From ASMP01 sp041484115 (GTDB lineage Archaea; Nanobdellota; Nanobdellia; Pacearchaeales; GW2011-AR1): DNA of 18,823 nt. Shown here one piece after another: positions 13,512 through 18,823 of this stretch. The position numbers and the translations under genes were made by a program. The notes under the pieces were generated by a model that worked only from the letters and a program-made list of their open reading frames with translations, ran no database searches and was not told the DNA's origin. The stretch spans positions 1 to 18,823 of the forward strand of contig JBGPHA010000008.1 of assembly GCA_041484115.1 (NCBI GenBank), in the 5' to 3' direction. Numbering within the stretch: the first letter of the stretch is position 1; each line of letters starts with the position of its first letter.

Positions 13512-14737
13512 TATAACTCTATGAATAAATGATTAGGGTCTTGGAGATATTCTTTCAAAGATTCCAGAAATCTTGCTGCCTGAGCCCCATCTATCATTCT
13601 ATGGTCAAATGTCAGGGAGACAGGAAGAATCTTAATTTTCTGCTGCGGTTTTTCTGGATTTAAAATATCAAATGCTCTTCCGATTCCAAGAACAGCGCTT
13701 TCTCCTGGATTTATTAGAGGAGTGGAATAATTACCCCCTATAGAGCCATAGTTTGTAATCGTGAACGTGCTTCCCTTCATCTCTTCTATAGATATTTTCC
13801 TGTCCCTTGCTTTTTGTGCAAGCTGCTTTATTTCCATGCCGATCTGCTCTATAGTTTTTTTGTCAGCATCCTTTAAGACAGGGACCATAAGACCAACAGG
13901 AGTCTCTACAGCAATCCCTATATTGTAATACTTCTTGATCAAAATCTCATTTTCCTCCAGATCAAGGGTTCCATTGAAATAAGGATTTTCTTTCAGTACA
14001 GCGATCGATGCTTTCACAATGAATGGCAGAAGGGTTAGATCAAACTCTTTTATTTTTTTCTTTTCCCTTTCCTTTATTCCCCATATCCTTGTTATATCTA
14101 TATCTTCCATAGAAGTCACATGGGGAATCTGATGTGAAATAATCATGTTATCGCTTATCGTCTTTCTTATCCCTTTAAGCTGGATTCTTTCTATCTTTCC
14201 ATGATTGGTTTCCTCTTTTCTTACAGATATAGTTTGCTGTGGTATTGAAGAAGACAAAGGAAGGTCATTCTTAAGAAGTACTCCATCTTTTCCAGAACCT
14301 TTTATCTTTGCAAGATTTATCCCATGATCACTGGCAAACTTTCTTACTGCAGGAGAAACAAGGACTTTTTTACTCTGCAATTCCCCCCTCATCGTTGATG
14401 CTTGGGTTTTGTACTCAACGCCTTTCCCAGAAGCTTCCTCCAATTGACCAACTACAGCAACGCTTTTTCTGGATTTTGCAGGAGAGAGAGCTTTCTCCCC
14501 TCCTGTTCCTATAGTGCATAGAAGCTCTCCTACTTTCACAGTTTCCCCGTTCTTTGCTCCAATCTTTAGGATTTTCCCTGACTTTGGAGAAGGAACATCT
14601 GTGACAGCCTTATCTGTCTCAATCTGGACAATTTTCTGGTTCTCCTTTACAGTGTCGCCTTCTTTTACGAACCATTTTACAATTTCCCCTTCCTGAATCC
14701 CTTCTCCTAAATCAGGAAACCTGAAATCAAATGCCAT
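13511..14737 (-). CDS. pdhC: Dihydrolipoamide acetyltransferase (E2 of pyruvate dehydrogenase complex)
   Basis: A 408-residue E2 core protein that accepts the acetyl group from E1 on its lipoyl arm and passes it to CoA. Domain order: one lipoyl domain (1-76) with the lipoylated lysine in IETDKAVTD (K43); a linker that is charged and Ser/Thr-containing rather than the usual Ala/Pro type; a peripheral-subunit-binding domain (about 126-159, VSPAVRKFASDHGINL and GSGKDGVLLKNDL); and the catalytic acyltransferase domain (about 185-408) with FDHRMIDG (H379, D383). It shares one base (TAATG) with both the E1-beta stop upstream and the acdA start downstream, and no Shine-Dalgarno sequence is seen at its start, which fits translational coupling. 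Branched-chain specificity cannot be excluded from E2 alone. Confidence 0.93.
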   Translation of the reverse strand: MAFDFRFPDLGEGIQEGEIVKWFVKEGDTVKENQKIVQIETDKAVTDVPSPKSGKILKIGAKNGETVKVGELLCTIGTGGEKALSPAKSRKSVAVVGQLEEASGKGVEYKTQASTMRGELQSKKVLVSPAVRKFASDHGINLAKIKGSGKDGVLLKNDLPLSSSIPQQTISVRKEETNHGKIERIQLKGIRKTISDNMIISHQIPHVTSMEDIDITRIWGIKEREKKKIKEFDLTLLPFIVKASIAVLKENPYFNGTLDLEENEILIKKYYNIGIAVETPVGLMVPVLKDADKKTIEQIGMEIKQLAQKARDRKISIEEMKGSTFTITNYGSIGGNYSTPLINPGESAVLGIGRAFDILNPEKPQQKIKILPVSLTFDHRMIDGAQAARFLESLKEYLQDPNHLFIEL

Positions 14738-15711
14738 TATATCTTTATGGAAAGCACTTTATTTATAGCTTTCTTAATTTTTTCTTTATTGATCAAGTAA
14801 ATGCTTTCGTAAGATGCAAGAGGCATTATCGTGTCATATCCTGTCACCCTTTCTATCGGAGCTTCAAGGCTATAAAATGCATTCTCGTTTATTCTTGCAA
14901 TTATCTCAGAAGCAAACCCAAGGTTTTTAGGAGCTTCGTGGACAATAACAGCCCTTCCTGTCTTTTTCACTGAGCTGATTATTGTTTCTGTGTCTAATGG
15001 TGAAAGAGTCCTCAAATCCACTATTTCAACATCTGCCTTTAGTTCATCAACAGCTTCTCTTGCCTCTCTTACCCATGAGCCATAAGTTATAAGGGTAAGG
15101 GATTTTCCTTCCCTAACAATCCTGGCTTTTCCAATAGGTATTTCATAGGATTTTTGGGGCACCTCTTCCTTGATTGCACGATAAATTCTCTTCGGCTCCA
15201 AGAAAATTACAGGGTCTGGATCTTTTATAGAGCTTATCAGGAGCCCTTTAGCTTCATAAGGAGAAGAGGGAATAACCACCTTTATTCCAGGTATATGAGA
15301 AAAAAAAGTTTCAGGCGATTCAGAATGATGCTCCAATGCCCTTATTCCTCCGCCTACTGGAATTCTTAATGTGATAGGGCAATGATATAAACCCCTGGAT
15401 CTGTTTCTTATTCTTGCAGCATGATTGTACAGTTGATCTATTGTTGAAAGGGAGAATCCGTCAAACTGTATTTCCGGAATCGGCTTCAGTCCAAGGACAG
15501 CCATTCCTATCGACGTTCCTATTATCCCGACTTCTCCAAGAGGAGAGTCTATTACCCTTTCATTTCCATACTTCTTTGCCAAACCGTCTGTCACACGGAA
15601 AACTCCGCCATCTTCACCTATGTCTTCTCCAATAAGAATTATGTCTTTATCCTCTTTCATCTCTGTATCCAATGCATTGTTGATTGCATCCACCATATTC
15701 ATTACTGGCAT
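14737..15711 (-). CDS. pdhB: Pyruvate dehydrogenase E1 component, beta subunit
   Basis: A 324-residue transketolase-type beta subunit that completes the thiamine-diphosphate site at the E1 dimer interface. Seen: GEDIGEDGGVFRVTDGL (28-44), the SPLGEVGI loop with E60, the glutamate that activates the cofactor, EIQFDGF (80-86), and HHSESPETFFSHIPGIKVV (128-146). The C-terminal transketolase domain contains IVDLRTLSPLD. The length is normal for the family. It starts 2 nt after the last base of the LipB stop, and a GGGAGG sequence within the LipB C-terminal codons may serve as ribosome-binding site. The stop overlaps the E2 start by one base. Confidence 0.93.
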   Translation of the reverse strand: MPVMNMVDAINNALDTEMKEDKDIILIGEDIGEDGGVFRVTDGLAKKYGNERVIDSPLGEVGIIGTSIGMAVLGLKPIPEIQFDGFSLSTIDQLYNHAARIRNRSRGLYHCPITLRIPVGGGIRALEHHSESPETFFSHIPGIKVVIPSSPYEAKGLLISSIKDPDPVIFLEPKRIYRAIKEEVPQKSYEIPIGKARIVREGKSLTLITYGSWVREAREAVDELKADVEIVDLRTLSPLDTETIISSVKKTGRAVIVHEAPKNLGFASEIIARINENAFYSLEAPIERVTGYDTIMPLASYESIYLINKEKIKKAINKVLSIKI

Positions 15712-15712
15712 T

Positions 15713-16549
15713 TTAAGCTGCTGCCTCCCTGCTTAGCAATACTGTTCTTGAAAAGTTTTTCAGTTCCATCTCCTGCATTGCAAAATATCCAAATCTCTCC
15801 ATTACCTCTTTTAGCACAATATCCCTGAATGAATTCCTGCTGATTTTTTCTCCATGAATTGCCTCGACGCTCTTTACTCCAAGCTCTTCCTTTGTGTATC
15901 CGCAGGGATCTATATAATCAAATCCTGTAAGGCTTTCATCTGTCATGTAAAAATTAAATCCATAATATGCAACGCCCCCAGAAATCTTTATTCCCTTTCC
16001 CCCGACCTTGTAATATTTTCCATTTTTTGTTACCCAGATATCTTTCCTGTCCCTTCTTTGCTCCTCACTCTCATTTTGCCCTTCACCTATTTTTTTAACA
16101 ACCTCAAAAATCTCGGCATTTATCCCAAATCTTCCTAAAGCGCTTAGCATTGTTTTGTCAATCAATGATTTATATTCCCCAATTCCAAAATGCCTGCCAA
16201 CAATATCCTCATACTTCACTATAGGATAAAATATCAATTGTCCCGGCGCAATATATGTCGAACCTCCTCCCCTCGAGGATTTTACAAAATTTATCCCAAT
16301 TCCATTAAGGAATTTTGCAATTTTATTTTCATCAGCGCTTCCGACTTTTTCAATCAGTCCCCTTGAGAATTTGTTATGGTAGGGAGCGCTTCCAAAATTT
16401 ATCACAGGAAAATGCTCTGTCACGAGGATAATATCGCCAATTTGGTCAAGTTCTCTTTTTGCCGCAAGAATTTTCTGGATATTGTCCAATTCTTTATAAT
16501 CTGTAAGTCCAAGATCAACCCATTTAACAATTCTTTTTTCCAAATTCAT
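15713..16549 (-). CDS. lipB: Lipoyl(octanoyl)transferase LipB
   Basis: A 278-residue protein of the LipB branch of the biotin/lipoate ligase fold. LipB transfers octanoyl from a carrier protein to the lysine of lipoyl domains, after which LipA inserts sulfur. Seen: VDLGLTDYKE at the N-terminus, the RGGGSTYIAPGQLIFYP segment (93-109; LipB usually RGGxxTxHGPGQ), KVGGKGIKISGGVAYYGFNF carrying the expected lysine (K181), and DYIDPCGY with the catalytic cysteine (C216). The K/C pair marks LipB rather than LplA. The usual His-Gly of HGPGQ is Ile-Ala here, and about 20 charged residues (about 150-170) are inserted. It lies between E1-alpha (4-nt ATGA overlap) and E1-beta, so its target is very probably the operon's E2. 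No lipA gene is in the window. Confidence 0.85.
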   Translation of the reverse strand: MNLEKRIVKWVDLGLTDYKELDNIQKILAAKRELDQIGDIILVTEHFPVINFGSAPYHNKFSRGLIEKVGSADENKIAKFLNGIGINFVKSSRGGGSTYIAPGQLIFYPIVKYEDIVGRHFGIGEYKSLIDKTMLSALGRFGINAEIFEVVKKIGEGQNESEEQRRDRKDIWVTKNGKYYKVGGKGIKISGGVAYYGFNFYMTDESLTGFDYIDPCGYTKEELGVKSVEAIHGEKISRNSFRDIVLKEVMERFGYFAMQEMELKNFSRTVLLSREAAA

Positions 16550-17616
16550 TTACTCCCCTCTGCATTTTGATTTATTTCTTTTAGTTCATTAATAAGTTCA
16601 TCAGGAATTTTTTCATATAGGTACTTGATTATGTCCTCTGCAGAATATGGCTTTATCTGCTCGAATTTCTTGACAGCTGCATCAACTTCTTTCTTAGCTT
16701 TTTCCAAAATTACCTTATCTTCTGCCTTTGAAATTATTTTTTCTGAATACATATAATTCCTTAACCTTGATATAGGCTCTAATTTTTCATGAGCCTCAAC
16801 TTCTTTTTTTGAGCGGTATTTTGTATTGTCATCAGAGGTTGTATGGTCACCTAGCCTATATGTCATGCATTCCACCAATGTTGGAATTCCATTATATGCG
16901 TCTTCCAGCGCCTGCTTTGTTGCCTTGTAGACAGCAAATACATCGTTACCGTCGACTTTAATTCCTTTTATTCCATAGGCAATTGCTTTTTGTGCCACTG
17001 TCTCTGCCGCTGTCTGCTGGGAAAACGGAAGAGAGATTGCATACTGGTTGTTCTGGCACAGAAAAACAACATGCGCCTTGAAGACTCCTGCAAAATTAAG
17101 GGCTTCATGAAAGTCTCCTTTTGATGTTGCGCCATCTCCAAAATATGCAATTACAGCAGATTTCTTTTTTTTGTAAGCAAGAGCCATACCTGCTCCAGCA
17201 GCATGCGGAATCTGGGAAGCAACAGGTATTGATGGCATGAAAACATTCACGTCTTTTGAGCATGAACCTCTTTCATCGCCTTTATGATAAAGAAAAATGG
17301 AAGAAAGAGAAGCTCCCCTTGTTATGTAAACTCCGTGCTCCCTGAATGATGGAAAAGCAAGGTCTGTTTTTTCCATTGCAAATGCAGATCCAATCTGTGA
17401 AGCTTCCTGGCCCCTGAGAGAAGCATAAGTGTATATCCTGCCTTCTCTCTGCATTAAGACAGCTCTCTGGTCAAACTCCCTTGATAAAACCATTAGGTAA
17501 TAAATTTTTTTTATCTCTTCCTTAGAAAGCCTTGGCATCTCTTTTTGGTCTGCTATTTTTCCATTCTCATTAAGAATCTGAAGAAAAGGCACCTCAAACT
17601 TCCCAATTATTTTCAT
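16546..17616 (-). CDS. pdhA: Pyruvate dehydrogenase E1 component, alpha subunit
   Basis: A 356-residue thiamine-diphosphate-binding subunit that decarboxylates the 2-oxoacid. The cofactor motif runs from GDG (160-162) to NN (189-190): FGDGATSKGDFHEALNF, then VVFLCQNNQYAIS. Other landmarks are YASLRGQEASQIG (64-76), FPSFREHGV (88-96) and RLGDHTTSDDNTKYR, the phosphorylation-loop region. The N-terminal FEVPFLQILNENG resembles Gram-positive pyruvate dehydrogenase alpha chains, favouring pyruvate over branched-chain oxoacids, though specificity is not proven by sequence. First gene of the minus-strand operon pdhA-lipB-pdhB-pdhC-acdA, divergent from acdB across 42 nt. Its TGA overlaps the lipB ATG (ATGA). 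Confidence 0.93.
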   Translation of the reverse strand: MKIIGKFEVPFLQILNENGKIADQKEMPRLSKEEIKKIYYLMVLSREFDQRAVLMQREGRIYTYASLRGQEASQIGSAFAMEKTDLAFPSFREHGVYITRGASLSSIFLYHKGDERGSCSKDVNVFMPSIPVASQIPHAAGAGMALAYKKKKSAVIAYFGDGATSKGDFHEALNFAGVFKAHVVFLCQNNQYAISLPFSQQTAAETVAQKAIAYGIKGIKVDGNDVFAVYKATKQALEDAYNGIPTLVECMTYRLGDHTTSDDNTKYRSKKEVEAHEKLEPISRLRNYMYSEKIISKAEDKVILEKAKKEVDAAVKKFEQIKPYSAEDIIKYLYEKIPDELINELKEINQNAEGSK

Positions 17617-17624
17617 TTTCTCTT

Positions 17625-17658
17625 TTTCCTGAAATAGGGAAATTCCTTTATATATTTT
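17625..17658. promoter_or_regulatory. Divergent promoter/operator region between pdhA and acdB
   Basis: This short gap holds TTTCCTGAAA (17625-17634, the dyad TTTC-n2-GAAA), the dyad GGAAATTCC (17638-17646), and a near-symmetrical TATA-like stretch (tttatatatttta, 17647-17659). Read on the minus strand, the TATA would start pdhA transcripts near 17624, about 8 nt before its ATG. On the plus strand it lies too close to the first acdB ATG to serve it in the usual way. One shared control region for both transcripts is likely. Confidence 0.45.
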
Positions 17659-18330
17659 ATGAACCAGAATGAAAAATTTATTAAATCCGTATTATCTTTA
17701 TTATTAATGAAAAAGAAGGTGTACAATGCTGCAGAATCTGCAGAATTCATAAAAAAATATCTTCCTATACCAAAATACCAAGTTGTAAGGAAAATGGAAG
17801 AAATAACAATGAACCCTCCCTTTGTTCTTAAGATTTTGTCAGAGAAAGCCATACATAAAACAGAATTCAACGGTGTCCAGATTGTAAGATACAAGGAATC
17901 ATTAAAGCCTGCATTTGATTTATTAATAAAAGAATCAAGAACTCATGGCCTTAATATTGATGGGATAATGGTACAAGAATTCTTCAATGGCATTGAATCA
18001 ATAATAGGAATAAAGAAAGATCCTGTATTCGGGCATATAATTCTCTTTGGCGCAGGGGGGATTTTTACAGAAGTTATAAAAGATACGAGCACAAGAAAAT
18101 GCCCTATAAATCTAAGTGATGCAGGAGAGATGATAGATGAACTGAGATCCAGGAAAGTTTTCTATGGAGAAAGGGGAAAGAAAGTAAATATAAAAAAACT
18201 GAAAGAATCGCTTGTAAAAATTTCAAAATTGCCAATTAAGAACAAAAAGATAGAGGAGATTGATGTAAATCCATTCACATTATCAGGAAACAAATGCCTT
18301 GCTGTCGATGTAAGGATTGTATCTTCCTAA
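17659..18330 (+). CDS. acdB: ADP-forming acetyl-CoA synthetase, beta subunit (ATP-grasp)
   Basis: A 223-residue ATP-grasp subunit, close to the usual length of separate archaeal ACD beta chains. It binds ADP and receives phosphate from the alpha-subunit histidine to make ATP. Seen: YLPIPKYQVV (34-43), ILSEKAIHKTEFNGV (59-73) with H66 at the position of the second phosphohistidine, IMVQEFFNGIESIIGIKKDP (about 113-132), FGAGGIFTEVIKD (about 139-151) and the terminal EEIDVNPF metal-binding segment. With acdA it completes the enzyme. The start at 17659 keeps the N-terminal helix expected for the family; a later ATG at 17707 has a TATA-like element (17675-17685) about 26 nt upstream, so a shorter product is possible. 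It is transcribed away from the PDH operon. Confidence 0.9.
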   Translation: MNQNEKFIKSVLSLLLMKKKVYNAAESAEFIKKYLPIPKYQVVRKMEEITMNPPFVLKILSEKAIHKTEFNGVQIVRYKESLKPAFDLLIKESRTHGLNIDGIMVQEFFNGIESIIGIKKDPVFGHIILFGAGGIFTEVIKDTSTRKCPINLSDAGEMIDELRSRKVFYGERGKKVNIKKLKESLVKISKLPIKNKKIEEIDVNPFTLSGNKCLAVDVRIVSS

Positions 18331-18428
18331 AAACTTTTGTAAAAGCTTCCAATTTGATTAGGAGATTCTTTGGAATATTTCTGCATAGATGCATTAACTT
18401 GTTTGAGAAGATTTTTCATTTCTCCCAT
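18327..18428 (-). CDS. Small ORF of 33 codons with a perfect Shine-Dalgarno sequence
   Basis: The complement reads ATG at 18428 to TAG at 18327, encoding MGEMKNLLKQVNASMQKYSK followed by ESPNQIGSFYKSF. The peptide is basic, and its first half could form an amphipathic helix. AAGGAGGTGT sits upstream, with GGAGG at 18435-18439 and 6 nt to the ATG; it is the best ribosome-binding site in the window. A TATA-like element (ctatataaaa, 18466-18475 on the complement) predicts a leader of about 16 nt carrying that site. The 3' end overlaps the convergent acdB stop by 4 nt. I recognise no family. Promoter, ribosome-binding site and ORF in register make a real gene likely, but the peptide itself gives no independent support. 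Confidence 0.55.
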   Translation of the reverse strand: MGEMKNLLKQVNASMQKYSKESPNQIGSFYKSF

Positions 18429-18432
18429 ATAA

Positions 18433-18441
18433 CACCTCCTT
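18433..18441 (-). promoter_or_regulatory. Strong Shine-Dalgarno site of the 33-codon gene
   Basis: AAGGAGGTG on the minus strand, a long match to the 16S anti-Shine-Dalgarno sequence at optimal spacing. Most other genes here have none. Confidence 0.65.
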
Positions 18442-18501
18442 GAATTTTATTTTTATGCTGAATAATTTTATATAGTTATTTGTACCTTTCTTTAGAAGAA
18501 A

Positions 18502-18510
18502 TCTTTATAA
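18502..18510 (+). promoter_or_regulatory. TATA box of tRNA-Ser
   Basis: TCTTTATAA is centred about 31 nt before the mature tRNA 5' end, consistent with a short 5' leader. Confidence 0.4.
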
Positions 18511-18536
18511 TCCCTCTTATTTCTATATCAGTATAT

Positions 18537-18617
18537 GCCCAGTTCGCATAATGGTATTGCAGCGGATTGCTAATCCGCGCCCTTCGGGGCTCGCAGGTTC
18601 GATTCCTGCACTGGGCG
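18537..18617 (+). tRNA. tRNA-Ser (GCT)
   Basis: An 81-nt cloverleaf including discriminator G73. The acceptor stem GCCCAGT/ACTGGGC is perfectly paired. The D stem is a 3-bp GCA/TGC with A14, G18-G19 and A21 in place. Anticodon arm: GCGGA TTGCTAA TCCGC, anticodon GCT at 18569-18571. The long variable arm (18579-18592) forms GCCC-TTCG-GGGC, marking a class II tRNA as expected for serine. T arm: GCAGG TTCGATT CCTGC. G73 also fits serine. No CCA is encoded and no intron is needed. Confidence 0.95.
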
Positions 18618-18641
18618 TATTTTGGGAGTAGAAAAAAGAAA

Positions 18642-18823
18642 ATGAGTTTAAAAGACGACCTTCTTGCTCTAGGAGAAATTATGAGAGAAGGTAAAATAAG
18701 ATATAATGATAAGATAGCAATATCTTTAAGAAAAATACAATATGATAAAATAACAGGTGAAGTATTTGAATCTTCTGTAGATTTAAATGTGAAAATGTTA
18801 CTTGCAATTTTAAAGAAAGAGGG
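18642..18823 (+). CDS. Start of an unrecognised gene, 3'-partial
   Basis: An open frame of 60 complete codons beginning MSLKDDLLALGEIMREGKIR and running off the window without a stop. It is charged and predicted mostly helical at first (GEIMREGKIRYNDKIAISLRK), then has ITGEVFESSVDLNVKMLLAI. No membrane segment or motif is recognised. It starts 24 nt after tRNA-Ser on the same strand, with a weak purine-rich stretch (gggagtag) upstream, and may be co-transcribed with the tRNA. Confidence 0.5.
   Translation, partial: MSLKDDLLALGEIMREGKIRYNDKIAISLRKIQYDKITGEVFESSVDLNVKMLLAILKKE

Noticed and set aside
15713..16549. Lipoate-protein ligase LplA
   Set aside because: The RGGGSTYIAPGQ segment, the lysine of KVGGKGIKI and the cysteine of DPCGY are the LipB pattern; LplA lacks this cysteine arrangement.
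13511..17616. Branched-chain 2-oxoacid dehydrogenase rather than PDH
   Set aside because: The E1-alpha N-terminus resembles pyruvate dehydrogenases and the operon ends in acetyl-CoA-using ACD. Not fully excluded, but less likely.

Overview
The window looks like the chromosome of an archaeon, most likely a small-genome DPANN lineage of the Pacearchaeota/Woesearchaeota type (lineage is inference). Evidence: an archaeal-type DnaG primase, an initiator tRNA with the archaeal/eukaryotic A1-U72 pair, tRNA genes without encoded CCA, A/T-rich TATA elements about 24-27 nt before many start codons (leaderless transcription), an ADP-forming acetyl-CoA synthetase, and very tight gene packing in AT-rich DNA.

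Layout. (1) Positions 1-2173 differ from the rest: the end of a MarR-like winged-helix regulator, a small zinc-ribbon protein, and a large secreted LamG protein whose C-terminal part resembles phage tail-fibre modules. This may be the edge of an integrated virus or element, but no integrase or att site is visible. (2) Positions 2174-4198 hold a repeat-rich intergenic region, dnaG, and a convergent DnaQ-like exonuclease that lacks the usual Exo III aspartate. (3) Positions 4329-5668 hold an S-layer-like membrane-anchored surface protein with a hairpin at its predicted mRNA 5' end. (4) Positions 5668-10147 (minus strand) hold a two-helix membrane protein, RNase HII, an SMC-family ATPase and an isoaspartyl methyltransferase, mostly with their own TATA boxes. 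The SMC has a Rad50-type CPVC zinc hook at its exact midpoint and no hinge domain. (5) Positions 10251-10685 hold initiator tRNA-Met and a rhodanese-like protein. (6) Positions 10777-18330 hold a complete bacterial-type pyruvate dehydrogenase system: E3 on the plus strand, then a minus-strand operon E1-alpha, LipB, E1-beta, E2, ACD-alpha, with ACD-beta divergent from the operon's 5' end. (7) Positions 18327-18823 hold a 33-codon gene with a perfect Shine-Dalgarno sequence, tRNA-Ser(GCT), and the start of an unknown gene.

How the genes work together: the 10.8-18.3 kb block encodes a route from pyruvate to acetyl-CoA plus NADH (PDH E1/E2/E3), LipB for lipoyl-domain modification, and ADP-forming acetyl-CoA synthetase to turn acetyl-CoA into acetate and ATP. 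This is a compact, ferredoxin-independent energy module. The most unusual single gene is the hinge-less, zinc-hooked SMC. No CRISPR array, insertion sequence, rRNA or riboswitch was recognised.
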